From assembly GCA_964548045.1 (NCBI GenBank), contig CAZJQZ010000027.1:1-22873 (forward strand): 22,873 bases of DNA. The letters are read 5' to 3'. The stretch's first letter is position 1. Each line of letters begins with the position of its first letter. This stretch comes from JBGLNL01 sp964548045 (lineage in GTDB: Bacteria > Chloroflexota > Dehalococcoidia > SZUA-161 > SpSt-899). The position numbers were made by a program, and so were the translations under genes. Under the pieces are notes generated by a model. It had not been told where the DNA came from. It worked only from the letters and a program-made list of their open reading frames with translations, and made no database searches. This document shows, piece by piece, positions 1 through 8,476 of this stretch.

Positions 1-18
1 AGGTGTATTAATATGTGT

Positions 19-88
19 AATTCTGCAAATGCTTCGTTCTCCCAATTCTGCAATTTTCCGTTGTTATTCGGATTTTCAAATTATGCAG
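19..88. repeat. Three direct repeats AATTMTGCAR upstream of the carboxylase operon
   Basis: AATTCTGCAA occurs exactly at 19-28 and 44-53, and a degenerate copy AATTATGCAG at 79-88. The repeats lie in AT-rich, apparently non-coding DNA before the first operon gene, so they could be operator half-sites. No convincing -35/-10 pair was found between 1 and 170, so the promoter may lie partly outside the window. The role is inferred from position only. Confidence 0.35.
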
Positions 89-170
89 GTGTATGAGATG
101 CCTGAGTGCGGCTGCCTGAAGAGATTTGTTTTCAAGCATTAACGCATTATTGAAAGGAGGGTTTTGATAA

Positions 171-1007
171 ATGGTAGAAAAGGCCGGATTTATTGGAATG
201 GGGGATATCGGTTTGCCGATGGCAAAGCAGGTAGTTGGCAAGTATCCAACAACGATATCGGGCCATCGCAGGCGTGAACCTATTGAAGAGATGAAGAAGC
301 TGGGAGCCACTGAAGTCCAGACATCCAGGGAAGTGGGTGAAGCTTCCGATGCCGTGGTTATCATGGTGCAGAATGATAACCAGGCGGAAGAGGTAATCTA
401 TGGGCCCGATGGTCTGATGGAAGGATTGAAAGCTGGTTCCGGTATTCTGCTGATGGGTACCTTCCGCCCCAAATTCTGCCAGAGAGTTTATGAAGATGCC
501 AAGGCCAAGGGTGTTGATGTGATCGATGCCCCGGTGGTCGGCGGCAGGATGGGAGCGGAAAAAGGAGCTCTCGGCATCAGCGCCGGTGGCGACGAAGCTG
601 CAATCGAGAAATTCCGCGAGATTCTCGAAGTGATGGGCAAGATCACCTATTGCGGCACAATCGGAACCGGACAGATATTCAAGCTGGCCAATAACATGTG
701 CGCTGTCGTTAACGGCCGGGTTGCGTTTGAGGCGGTTGCATGGGGAATACGGTGTGGTGCCAACGAGGAAGACCTGGTCAAGTACATGGCCAACGGTTCG
801 GGCAGTAGCTATATTCTTCAGAACTGGGACTGGCTCAAGACGATTGTCTCCGGTGACCCGCCTCCGCCAACATACTACGTGGGGGCCAAGGATCTGCACT
901 ATGCTCTGGAGATTGCCCTTGAGATGCTGCAACCCTGTCCCACCGTGGGCCTGGTAAAGGAGTTGCAGCTAATCGGGCCACCGAAGTTGCCCAAGATCGA
1001 AGACTAG
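171..1007 (+). CDS. NAD(P)-dependent beta-hydroxyacid dehydrogenase (3-hydroxyisobutyrate dehydrogenase-like)
   Basis: This 278-residue protein has the size and layout of the beta-hydroxyacid dehydrogenase family, which oxidises short beta-hydroxy acids or reduces the matching semialdehydes in the cytoplasm. The N-terminal Rossmann loop is GFIGMGDIG (residues 6-14). HRRRE after the second strand (32-36) suggests NADP(H) preference. The substrate-binding motif reads DAPVVGG (119-125), where most relatives have DAPVSGG, so the usual Ser is Val123. The catalytic lysine region FKLANN is intact, with Lys171 and Asn174. The ATG at 171 follows a strong AAAGGAGGG ribosome site at 153-161. It is the first gene of a run with the three carboxylase-like subunits and probably acts on a metabolite of the same pathway. 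The family call is secure; the substrate is unknown. Confidence 0.88.
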   Translation: MVEKAGFIGMGDIGLPMAKQVVGKYPTTISGHRRREPIEEMKKLGATEVQTSREVGEASDAVVIMVQNDNQAEEVIYGPDGLMEGLKAGSGILLMGTFRPKFCQRVYEDAKAKGVDVIDAPVVGGRMGAEKGALGISAGGDEAAIEKFREILEVMGKITYCGTIGTGQIFKLANNMCAVVNGRVAFEAVAWGIRCGANEEDLVKYMANGSGSSYILQNWDWLKTIVSGDPPPPTYYVGAKDLHYALEIALEMLQPCPTVGLVKELQLIGPPKLPKIED

Positions 1008-1040
1008 GCAGGGTAACTCCAGCCTGAAATCAAATCGCTT

Positions 1041-1048
1041 GAAGGAGG
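1041..1048 (+). promoter_or_regulatory. Ribosome binding site fixing the HyuB-like start at 1054
   Basis: GAAGGAGG lies 5 nt before the ATG at 1054. A longer reading frame opens at a TTG at 1039, but that codon overlaps this ribosome site, so 1054 is the credible start. Confidence 0.8.
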
Positions 1049-1053
1049 CTGCT

Positions 1054-3234
1054 ATGGGAATATGCTATCAAGGGAAGACACTCAAAGAAGCCGTCGATGA
1101 AAGAGAGAGGCTCTTTGCCGAAACGGGCCATGCGTATGGGCTGGAGCAGCTTGATCTGGTGGAAGAGGACCCGGCCACCTTTATGAAGTTCCAGATGCGA
1201 TTGGTGGCTGCCTGTATCAATGCCAGGGAAACGGCGATGATGATCTCTGCCAATCCCATGTCGATGGTGCAGGGAGAGCTGCTTTTTATGCTGGCGAATC
1301 CTGAAGGAGACGTCATTTCTGCTTCCTACGGATTGGCGGGTCATATTCAGTGTTTGCCGTTCATTATCAAGAGTATCGCAGATCTGGGGTTCGAAGACGA
1401 TCCTCAAATAAACGAGGGTGATATCTTCCATTGCAATGACCCGATGTATGGTCCGCCTCACAATGCTGATAACTACACCTGGCTCCCGATTTATTACGGA
1501 GAAGAACTCGTGGGCTGGACAGTGGGTTTGAACCATATCGTTGATGTCGGCGGGATTCAGCCGGGTGGTCTGGGCACTGTTTCCACCAGCGTGTTCACTG
1601 ATGGTTTCACCGTACCGCCTACCAAAACAGGGGCGAATTTCAAGCAGCATAAGTGGTGGGACCTCCACTGGAAACGGCGAACCCGAACCGAGATGTTCAA
1701 TGTGCTGGATGACAAGATGCGTGCTGCCGGAATTGTGGTTCTCCATGACCGAATCAGGGAAATTATCGATGAGTTTGGAATTGACTATTACCGCCGTGGC
1801 TTGAGAGAGATCATTGAACGTGAGAGAAGGGTCTTGGTTGACAGAATCAAGTCTTTGGCTGTGCCCGGAAAGTATAACTATCTGCACTTTGATTGGGTAG
1901 GATACAAGGGTAATCTCGGCAGGCTTTGGCCGGCATCTAATAGAAACTGGATGCTGCATAAACCCGCCGAAATGAATATTCGGACCGATGGGACTTTGCT
2001 TACAGATGTGGAAGGTCTTGCCAGCGAGGGCGAATTCCATTGCAACGCCTATGAGCCTGCAGTGCGAATGCTGACGTCTCTTGGCATGTGGCCGATGTTC
2101 GCATATACCGAGACCATCAATTCCTCTTTGCTGTACATGACCGACTGGAATATCCCTCCCGGTTCAATGTTCAATCCTCAAAACCCGTGGGCGGGCACGG
2201 TGATGGGCCTAGGGTTGGTAGCGGGGTACATATTCATTTTCACCAATACTCTTAGTTATGCCTACTTCGCCAGGGGATATCTGGAAGAGACATTCCCTCA
2301 GGATGCCACCGGAATTGGCTACGGAATTTCCGGCATTCTCGGAGACGGTTTTCAGTGGGCAGGTGGGGACATGGGTTTGCTGACATGCGTAGCCGAAGGT
2401 GCTACTCCATACCATGATGGTTTCCCGGCTGCGGTTTGTTCCCCCAATCCGGCCTCAGATATGGGCGAGTTAGAAGTCACTGAATTTCTGATGCCCACTC
2501 AAGTGAATATTGGACGGAAGCTGATTACCGATTATTGCGGTCACGGCAAGTTCCGGGGAGGCCAGGGAATCGGTGTTTTACAGATGGTGAACCAGCCCGG
2601 GCAATTTGTGCAGATTGCCACTTTTGGAGATACACATGGCTTAGGGGCCTGCTCGATGGGTCGAGCGGGTGGTTATCCTACATCGAATAACGTGGTGATG
2701 TATGTACATGGCACCAACATGAGAGAACTGCTGGCAGAAGGTAAACCCTACCCCACAGATTTTGTTGAGCTGCAGGAGTGGATCAAAGAAGGCAAGCTGA
2801 CGGCCGAGAGTGTTGAAATATATAATGGCTCCACCCCTACCATTCCAATGCAGGATGGTGACCTCTATGTCACATGTGCGGGTTCCCGTGGCGGTTGGGG
2901 AGATGTGCTGGAAAGGCGTTATGATCTCATTGAAGAGGACCTGCAATATGGATGGATTTCGCCGGAATGCGCCAAAACGGTTTATGGTGCGGTGACTAAT
3001 GGCAATGGGAAAATCGATACTAATGCCAGTGATGCTTTGAGAGATCAGATGCGCAATCAAAGGAAAGAACGCTCGGTAGACGCGAAGGAATGGTGGAAAC
3101 AGGAAAGGCAAATAGTACTGGATAAGAGCTGGCATGAGGATGCCCGCAATATGTTTGCCGATGCTTCCAAGTACGAAAAATTCCGCAAACAGTTCCATGT
3201 CATGTGGCAAGTACCGGAGGACTACACTCTGTAG
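1054..3234 (+). CDS. Acetone carboxylase alpha subunit-like protein (hydantoinase B/HyuB family)
   Basis: This 726-residue protein belongs to the HyuB/oxoprolinase-B family and, from its neighbours, to the acetone carboxylase branch. In those enzymes the alpha subunit carries the metal site where an activated ketone enol and carboxyphosphate are joined to make a beta-keto acid. His136, Asp139 (PPHNAD) and His161 (NHIVDVGG) match the His-x-x-Asp...His metal-ligand pattern I recall for the Xanthobacter alpha subunit, including the 22-residue spacing. The Asn-Asp-Pro stretch at 128-130 is also family-typical. The start is ATG 1054. The stop TAG overlaps the ribosome site of the gamma-like gene, implying translational coupling. 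Acetophenone carboxylase- or N-methylhydantoinase-like activity is possible, so the substrate is not assigned. Confidence 0.87.
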   Translation: MGICYQGKTLKEAVDERERLFAETGHAYGLEQLDLVEEDPATFMKFQMRLVAACINARETAMMISANPMSMVQGELLFMLANPEGDVISASYGLAGHIQCLPFIIKSIADLGFEDDPQINEGDIFHCNDPMYGPPHNADNYTWLPIYYGEELVGWTVGLNHIVDVGGIQPGGLGTVSTSVFTDGFTVPPTKTGANFKQHKWWDLHWKRRTRTEMFNVLDDKMRAAGIVVLHDRIREIIDEFGIDYYRRGLREIIERERRVLVDRIKSLAVPGKYNYLHFDWVGYKGNLGRLWPASNRNWMLHKPAEMNIRTDGTLLTDVEGLASEGEFHCNAYEPAVRMLTSLGMWPMFAYTETINSSLLYMTDWNIPPGSMFNPQNPWAGTVMGLGLVAGYIFIFTNTLSYAYFARGYLEETFPQDATGIGYGISGILGDGFQWAGGDMGLLTCVAEGATPYHDGFPAAVCSPNPASDMGELEVTEFLMPTQVNIGRKLITDYCGHGKFRGGQGIGVLQMVNQPGQFVQIATFGDTHGLGACSMGRAGGYPTSNNVVMYVHGTNMRELLAEGKPYPTDFVELQEWIKEGKLTAESVEIYNGSTPTIPMQDGDLYVTCAGSRGGWGDVLERRYDLIEEDLQYGWISPECAKTVYGAVTNGNGKIDTNASDALRDQMRNQRKERSVDAKEWWKQERQIVLDKSWHEDARNMFADASKYEKFRKQFHVMWQVPEDYTL

Positions 3235-3245
3235 GAGGGGGAAAG

Positions 3246-3818
3246 ATGGAAAGAGATGATCGCTTCAGCAAGGAAAACCTGAAACGTCTGGTAGATGGCA
3301 CGCTCCACTGGGAAGAAGTAAAGAAAGCCATACGCCTTTCCCCAAAGGACTCTGACCGTTTCTGGAAGTATCTGGAGGTCTTGCAGGAAAAAGTGCCGTG
3401 GGATGATAAGATTCTACTCAGGATTTCCGATCACCTGTACATCGTTGCCAAGGATGGCGGCGGCAGGGTGACCAAGTGCGATTGCGGGCATGAATTTGGT
3501 GATTACCGAATCAACTGGAAACTGGGTTGCCGAGTTTATGTTCGCAAGACCGATGAAGAAATTGGGGAAGTTGTCACCATACCCGAGGCCCGTCATAACA
3601 TGGAACTGGTGGAAATGAGGGAATTCTACTGCCCCGGATGTTATGCCCTGCTGGCGGTGGAAGTGGTTCCTCCGGGATATCCGCCCATATTCGAAATGAT
3701 TCCAGATCTGGATAGTTTCTACCGTGAATGGCTCGGAACACCCCTGTCGGATGAGAGCCCGGACTGGTTCGAGGATAAAACGTTGGAGACGCCCGCCCAG
3801 TGGGCCAAGGAGGGATAG
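3246..3818 (+). CDS. Acetone carboxylase gamma subunit-like protein
   Basis: This 190-residue protein resembles the small gamma subunit of acetone carboxylases, a metal-binding component of the alpha-beta-gamma complex. Candidate zinc ligands are Cys78 and Cys80 (KCDCGHEF) and Cys129 and Cys132 (YCPGC); Cys95 lies between them. The conserved-looking C-terminal part contains PPGYPP and DLDSFYREWLG (154-164). The start is ATG 3246, 11 nt after the alpha-like gene, using the TAGGAGGGGG site that overlaps the preceding stop. An upstream in-frame ATG at 3204 lies inside the alpha-like gene and is rejected. This subunit separates the operon from plain hydantoinase or oxoprolinase AB pairs, which lack it. 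The protein is somewhat longer than the roughly 170 residues I recall for characterised gamma subunits. Confidence 0.85.
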   Translation: MERDDRFSKENLKRLVDGTLHWEEVKKAIRLSPKDSDRFWKYLEVLQEKVPWDDKILLRISDHLYIVAKDGGGRVTKCDCGHEFGDYRINWKLGCRVYVRKTDEEIGEVVTIPEARHNMELVEMREFYCPGCYALLAVEVVPPGYPPIFEMIPDLDSFYREWLGTPLSDESPDWFEDKTLETPAQWAKEG

Positions 3819-3819
3819 A

Positions 3820-5976
3820 ATGGCAGAAGATACTAAATATATTGTTGCCGAAGATGCCGGCGGTTCCATGACGGATTGTTTCCTCGTTGATACCGAAGGA
3901 AATTTCTCCACAGGCAAGTTCATCACCCATCCCGAGGATGAGAGCATTTCCTATATGGGATCGCTGAAGGATGCCGCTGACCGCTGGGGAATGACCTCCG
4001 AGCAAATTCACCAGAAGGCCATATCCTGCACTTATACCGGCACCTCGATGATTAACATCCTGGTGACCCAGGGCGGCAGCGATGTCGGTCTTTTGGTCAC
4101 TCGTGGATTCGAACACCTGCCCATCATCGAGAGGGGCCTGACTTGGATCGGGCTGACTTACGAGGATATCCTGCACCAGCAGTTGCATGAGCACACCCCG
4201 TGGCTGGTCCATCCGAAGAATATCAAAGGGGTCACTGAAAGGATCGGCATCGGCAGCTATTACATGGAGCATCACTCCTTCCCCGGCACAGTGATTATCC
4301 CCATGGTTGAAGCGGAGGCTTACCAGGGGATTCAGGAATTACTGGATAACGGAGTTGAGATTATTGCCTGCATGTGTATCGGCTCGTATACCAACCCGAT
4401 GCACGAGAACCGGATGAAGGAAATCGCCCTTGAGGTGATCGCCAGGAGCGGCAAAGAAATTCCTGTTGTTACCTCTAATGAGATGTGCGCGGTACCCAAC
4501 GAAACCGAGCGACTCAAGACCCTGCTGGTTCAGTGCTACATTCAGGAGACAGCCAAGAAGGCACTGGTCCACGTTGAGGATTCCGCCAAAGCCGAGGGAT
4601 ACCAGCGTGAGTTAATGACCCTGCTTGGCTACGGCGCAGCCGCAACTGTTCGCTATCCTAAACTGGCTGAAGCGGTAGCTTCCGGACCAACGGGAGGGTT
4701 GCTTGGCGGCAAGTTCATGTCCGATTTTCTGAAACAACCGAACATGGTTTGCTGGGATCTCGGTTGCACCACCTGTGATATCGGTCTCATTGCTGGCGGA
4801 CTGTTGCCGGTAAACAAGTCCCCTGAATTTGCTGGACACAAGGTCAGGATGCCCATGATCGCTATCGACTGCCTGGGTGCCGGTTGCAGCCATGTAGTTC
4901 ATGCTGATGCTGCCAGCGGCCGCATCACTATCGGGCCAGAAAGCGTACGAGCAGATCTGGGTACGATGTATGCCTCCGACATAGTTACTATCGGTGATAT
5001 TGACCTGACACTGGGATATGTGAATCCGGATTACTATCTGGGTGGAACCATTCAGATCAATACCGAACGGGCCAAATCCGAATTGAATAAACAGGTAGCC
5101 GAACCCTTGGGACAGGATATCTACGATGTATCCCTGAAGATATTGGACCTGCTGCATGCCAAGGTAGCAGATCACATGAACGGCATTCTTCTTTCTAAGG
5201 GATTGAACCCGGCCGAGTTCGCGCTACTGGTTTATGGCGCTGCTGGCCCGCTTCATCTTTGGGGACTGGATCGGGCAATCAACTTTGCCGAAGTAATCGT
5301 GGTTCCCTGGGCGGCAGTGTTCTCATCATTCGGTGTGGCTGCAGCGGAATACTTCCATCGCTATGACCAGGCGGTCACCTTCTTCCTGACACCGGAGATG
5401 CCTGATGAAATCAGACTGATGATGGGTGGAGGGCTGAGCCAGGCATGGGCAGGGCTGGAAGAACGCGGCTATCAGGAGTTAGAGGCAGAAGGCTTCTCCC
5501 GGGATCGGGTATCTTTCAGACACGGGATATCCTGTCGATACATTGGACAGCTTTCCAACTGGGAAGTGCCGGTGGAAGTCGGCAGGGTCGATTCAATTGA
5601 TGACCTCAACAAGATCATCGGAGCCTTCGAAACAAACTACACCAACATCTATCCGTCCGGCGCCCGCTTCCCTGAGGCCGGTTATCAGATCACCGAGATT
5701 TATGTTGAAGCAGTGGTCGATAAACCAAAGCCGGTCATACACTCTTATCCGGTTCAGGGGAAGGAACCTCCGAAGGAAGCTTACAAAGGTGATCGAAAGG
5801 CTTACTTCGACGGTGAGTGGATGACCTTCAAAACATATGAGCAGGATTTGCTGGAGGCAGGCAACCGGATAGAAGGTCCTGCCATCATCGAACATACGCA
5901 GACCACTACGCTCATTCCACCGCAAAACTACATCGAACTGGACGAATATAAGTTCATGCATTACCGAAGAAAGTAA
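3820..5976 (+). CDS. Acetone carboxylase beta subunit-like protein (hydantoinase A/HyuA family, ATP-binding)
   Basis: This 718-residue HyuA-family protein has an ASKHA-type nucleotide fold. In acetone carboxylase the beta subunit uses ATP to phosphorylate substrate and bicarbonate. Phosphate-loop motifs are visible at the N terminus (EDAGGSMTD, residues 11-19, in place of the usual VDxGGTFTD) and mid-protein (DLGCTTCD, 313-320, in place of DMGGTSTD). SGPTGG (288-293) and GAAGPLH are also family signatures. The start is ATG 3820, one base after the gamma-like stop, with AAGGAGGG at 3808-3814. An earlier in-frame ATG at 3724 would overlap the gamma gene and adds an arginine-rich, unconserved-looking stretch, so it is rejected. 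The gene order alpha-gamma-beta differs from the beta-alpha-gamma order of Xanthobacter acxABC. A terminator follows 13 nt after the stop. Confidence 0.87.
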   Translation: MAEDTKYIVAEDAGGSMTDCFLVDTEGNFSTGKFITHPEDESISYMGSLKDAADRWGMTSEQIHQKAISCTYTGTSMINILVTQGGSDVGLLVTRGFEHLPIIERGLTWIGLTYEDILHQQLHEHTPWLVHPKNIKGVTERIGIGSYYMEHHSFPGTVIIPMVEAEAYQGIQELLDNGVEIIACMCIGSYTNPMHENRMKEIALEVIARSGKEIPVVTSNEMCAVPNETERLKTLLVQCYIQETAKKALVHVEDSAKAEGYQRELMTLLGYGAAATVRYPKLAEAVASGPTGGLLGGKFMSDFLKQPNMVCWDLGCTTCDIGLIAGGLLPVNKSPEFAGHKVRMPMIAIDCLGAGCSHVVHADAASGRITIGPESVRADLGTMYASDIVTIGDIDLTLGYVNPDYYLGGTIQINTERAKSELNKQVAEPLGQDIYDVSLKILDLLHAKVADHMNGILLSKGLNPAEFALLVYGAAGPLHLWGLDRAINFAEVIVVPWAAVFSSFGVAAAEYFHRYDQAVTFFLTPEMPDEIRLMMGGGLSQAWAGLEERGYQELEAEGFSRDRVSFRHGISCRYIGQLSNWEVPVEVGRVDSIDDLNKIIGAFETNYTNIYPSGARFPEAGYQITEIYVEAVVDKPKPVIHSYPVQGKEPPKEAYKGDRKAYFDGEWMTFKTYEQDLLEAGNRIEGPAIIEHTQTTTLIPPQNYIELDEYKFMHYRRK

Positions 5977-5989
5977 GCGTGAAAAACAG

Positions 5990-6020
5990 AAGTGCCCGGC
6001 CTTCATCAGCCGGGCACTTT
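5990..6020 (+). terminator. Intrinsic terminator ending the carboxylase operon
   Basis: An 11-bp perfect GC-rich stem, AAGTGCCCGGC (5990-6000) with GCCGGGCACTT (6009-6019), closes an 8-nt loop. The T run is short, so some readthrough into the next gene, only 47 nt downstream, is possible. Confidence 0.75.
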
Positions 6021-6067
6021 CCCGAATGCTAGAGCTGGGTCAGGTTAAATCAAGGGGGGTGGAAATC

Positions 6068-7369
6068 ATGTCTTTGGGGAAGTTATCAATTGCGCTTCTA
6101 TCAGTTTTATTGTCGGTCTTATTCTTTTCAATTGCCTGCTCTTCTGATAGCGAAGAAACCCCTGCTCCTCTGGCCCGTCCCGGCGAAGAAATTCCGGAAG
6201 CCATTACAATTACAATTGGTGCCCTCACAGACCAGACGGGAATATCATCCAGCGCCCTGCAATATATCGACATGGCTCTTGAAGATACGGTCAATTATTA
6301 CAATGAAAAAAACCTGATCCCGGGTGTGAAACTTGAAATAGTCAAGTATGATACTGTTTACGATACCTCAAAATTCCTGACCGGTTATGAATACCTGCTG
6401 AAGAAAAAAGGAGCGGACGTGATTATCAATTTTCTGCCTCCCGGGGTGCCCATACTAAAATCCAGGGCTGACAGGGATGAAATGCCTGTATTCACAATGA
6501 CTGCCAACGTTGAGCCGGGAGAACTGGATGGTTCGTATATGTATTGCCTGGCATTGTCACCTACGTATGAGGCATATACTTTCCTTAACTGGATAGCTGA
6601 TAATGATCCTGATTTTCCCGAAGACAGACCGGCTCTGATTGGCGGAGCCGCGTATACTGAGGGTTACAGCGATATCTTATTCGGGGCAGCAGAGGAGTAT
6701 TGCAAGGCCCACCCCGATCAGTATAAATGGGTGGAAGATTACCAGAGCGATTTCAAAATGATCTGGGATTTTGAACTTGAAGGGCTAAAGGACTGCGACT
6801 ATATATTCACACCTTCCCCTCCGATGAGTTTTGTGAAATCGTATAGAGAGGCCGGATATGACGCTAAGATACTCTGGACCGAGATTCACACTGTTTTCAC
6901 CGGGATGTTTGATAAAGACAAGCTGGATTTGTGGGATGAAATGGATGGAAGCTATTTTCTTCTGACGAGCGGATGGTATAACGATGATAATGATCCTGTG
7001 ATAGAAACGGTTAACAAGGTACTGGAGGAGGCTCATTCTGAAAGTGAAGCGGAAAAGATACGCAACAGTGGCGGCTCGTATCGGACGGTTATGCGGGCAG
7101 GCATGATCTGCGAGATAATTAAGGAGACCGTGGAACGCGTAGGTGCTGAGAATTTCAGCTCCGAGGCTCTTGCGGAAACTGCCAATTCATGGTCGTTCAG
7201 CTATGGGGATATTGAGGATTTCTGTACTTTCACGGATACTAAAAGATTCTCGCAGAATTACTACGTGGTGTTTGAGGTTGAAGTGGATCCCTCAAACCCT
7301 CATTCCTGGCAGTATATAACCAGAGCCAGTCCAGACCCGATTCCTCAAGTTACTGATCCTCACGGGTAA
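6068..7369 (+). CDS. ABC-type solute-binding lipoprotein, amino-acid/type I fold
   Basis: This 433-residue exported protein has a lipoprotein signal ending in the lipobox SIAC (Cys24), then an acidic and Pro-rich tether. The mature part begins ITITIGALTDQTG and looks like the type I periplasmic binding fold (Peripla_BP_6, LivJ-like). Such proteins deliver branched-chain amino acids, amides or small organic acids to an ABC importer. No permease or ATPase genes lie in this window, so it is an orphan here. The start is ATG 6068, after AAGGGGGGTGG at 6052-6062; an upstream in-frame ATG at 6026 has no ribosome site and would spoil the signal peptide. The gene follows the carboxylase operon directly beyond its terminator, so it may recognise that pathway's substrate (inference). 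Confidence 0.8.
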   Translation: MSLGKLSIALLSVLLSVLFFSIACSSDSEETPAPLARPGEEIPEAITITIGALTDQTGISSSALQYIDMALEDTVNYYNEKNLIPGVKLEIVKYDTVYDTSKFLTGYEYLLKKKGADVIINFLPPGVPILKSRADRDEMPVFTMTANVEPGELDGSYMYCLALSPTYEAYTFLNWIADNDPDFPEDRPALIGGAAYTEGYSDILFGAAEEYCKAHPDQYKWVEDYQSDFKMIWDFELEGLKDCDYIFTPSPPMSFVKSYREAGYDAKILWTEIHTVFTGMFDKDKLDLWDEMDGSYFLLTSGWYNDDNDPVIETVNKVLEEAHSESEAEKIRNSGGSYRTVMRAGMICEIIKETVERVGAENFSSEALAETANSWSFSYGDIEDFCTFTDTKRFSQNYYVVFEVEVDPSNPHSWQYITRASPDPIPQVTDPHG

Positions 7370-7438
7370 GAGTTTACTGAGCTTGAATTCACTGGTAGCA
7401 TATTGTAAACTTTTGTTTGAGAACATAGGGGGTGAAAA

Positions 7439-8446
7439 ATGAAGGTAAAAAGTATTAAATTATGGGTACATCTTCTAGTCGTAATCGCAATGCTGTCATT
7501 ACTTGTGGTTGGATGTGAGGATGAAACAGCCGAAGAATCCCCCGCTCCCACTACCCCCGTGCAGACATCGAGCCCACAAGAGACGTTGACACCAACCCCG
7601 ACGATTGAACCGTCACCGACTGTCTCTCCTGAGGCGGAGTCGGAATACCCGGATGAAGCCCCTAAACTTCCGCCATCGTTCGGTCTCGATTCGGATGTTT
7701 TTAGTTCGTTGCCGGATGTGGCGCCGTCTTCGGATACCTTTGCGCAGGGAGCAATTCTGGCTTCGATCGGTTTGCCGGGACAGTCACAGCCTTTCACTCC
7801 GGCAGTCTGGGGCGATCAATCGTACTGGAATCATGCTGCCGGTAACGTGCTGGTCTGGAGCGCCATCATTGTAGTAGGACTGGCTGTTCCGGTAGCGGCT
7901 TTTGCCGCATCTTTTCAGAACATTCCCTACAAAGAAAACGACCGCACTTGGATTTGGGAGTACAGCGTCAATATCGGCGGGAAAAAGCACACCGCGGAAC
8001 TTCAGGGCGCATATATCCCTGAAGGGGTTGAATGGGAAATGCGCATCTCAAAAAAGGGTGAGTATACCGATTTCCTCTGGTACAATGGGCAATCAAATCT
8101 TGGGGGAACCGAGGGATACTGGATTATGAAGGAAAACCCGTCGAAGCCCAATGACCTGCTTCGAATTGATTGGGAACGTGATCCCTATGAACAGACCAAC
8201 GAGATTAAGTACACGAATATCAAACCGGGCGGACCGGAGAACGGCGGGTATATCCGTACAAGTGTTACCAACGATACGCCTTACGATGCTTCTTGGGACA
8301 TTTATAACAAGGGGCAAGATAACCACACTTATATTGAATGGAACCGTTCGACAGAAAAGGGCCGGGTCAAAGACTCGAAACGCTTTAGCGATAGCCAGTG
8401 GCATTGCTGGGGCAGCGATCACAAGAATCTCGATGTGTGCCCGTGA
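7439..8446 (+). CDS. Uncharacterised lipoprotein with Thr/Pro linker, internal hydrophobic segment and Trp-rich C-terminal domain
   Basis: I do not recognise the family of this 335-residue protein. It has a basic start, a hydrophobic stretch and the lipobox VVGC (Cys26). A Pro/Thr/Glu-rich linker follows (about 30-80), then a second strongly hydrophobic segment at about 136-159 (NVLVWSAIIVVGLAVPVAAF). The C-terminal 175 residues are rich in Trp and Tyr, look beta-rich, and carry Cys323 and Cys334, which could pair. The ATG at 7439 follows AGGGGGTG. A spacer of 69 nt separates it from the solute-binding protein gene with no clear terminator, so they may be co-transcribed. A lipid anchor plus an internal membrane-like segment is unusual. 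A bidirectional terminator follows. The existence of the gene is well supported by its signal and ribosome site. Confidence 0.75.
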   Translation: MKVKSIKLWVHLLVVIAMLSLLVVGCEDETAEESPAPTTPVQTSSPQETLTPTPTIEPSPTVSPEAESEYPDEAPKLPPSFGLDSDVFSSLPDVAPSSDTFAQGAILASIGLPGQSQPFTPAVWGDQSYWNHAAGNVLVWSAIIVVGLAVPVAAFAASFQNIPYKENDRTWIWEYSVNIGGKKHTAELQGAYIPEGVEWEMRISKKGEYTDFLWYNGQSNLGGTEGYWIMKENPSKPNDLLRIDWERDPYEQTNEIKYTNIKPGGPENGGYIRTSVTNDTPYDASWDIYNKGQDNHTYIEWNRSTEKGRVKDSKRFSDSQWHCWGSDHKNLDVCP

Positions 8447-8476
8447 TGTAGCATAGTCTGGCCATAGTATTGGATG

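Noticed and set aside
29..140. Short plus-strand frame before the dehydrogenase
   Set aside because: AT-rich, no ribosome site, composition unlike the neighbouring proteins; better explained as leader DNA.
8..364. Minus-strand frame at the left edge as a divergent gene
   Set aside because: Most of it overlaps the dehydrogenase gene antisense, with no ribosome site or motif.
147..932. Long minus-strand open frame opposite the dehydrogenase gene
   Set aside because: It mirrors a well-supported plus-strand gene with ribosome site and family motifs; the antisense translation shows no recognisable fold signals.
1030..2040. Minus-strand open frame of 336 codons opposite the HyuB-like gene
   Set aside because: It is a shadow of a clearly coding frame, and the translation has no motifs.
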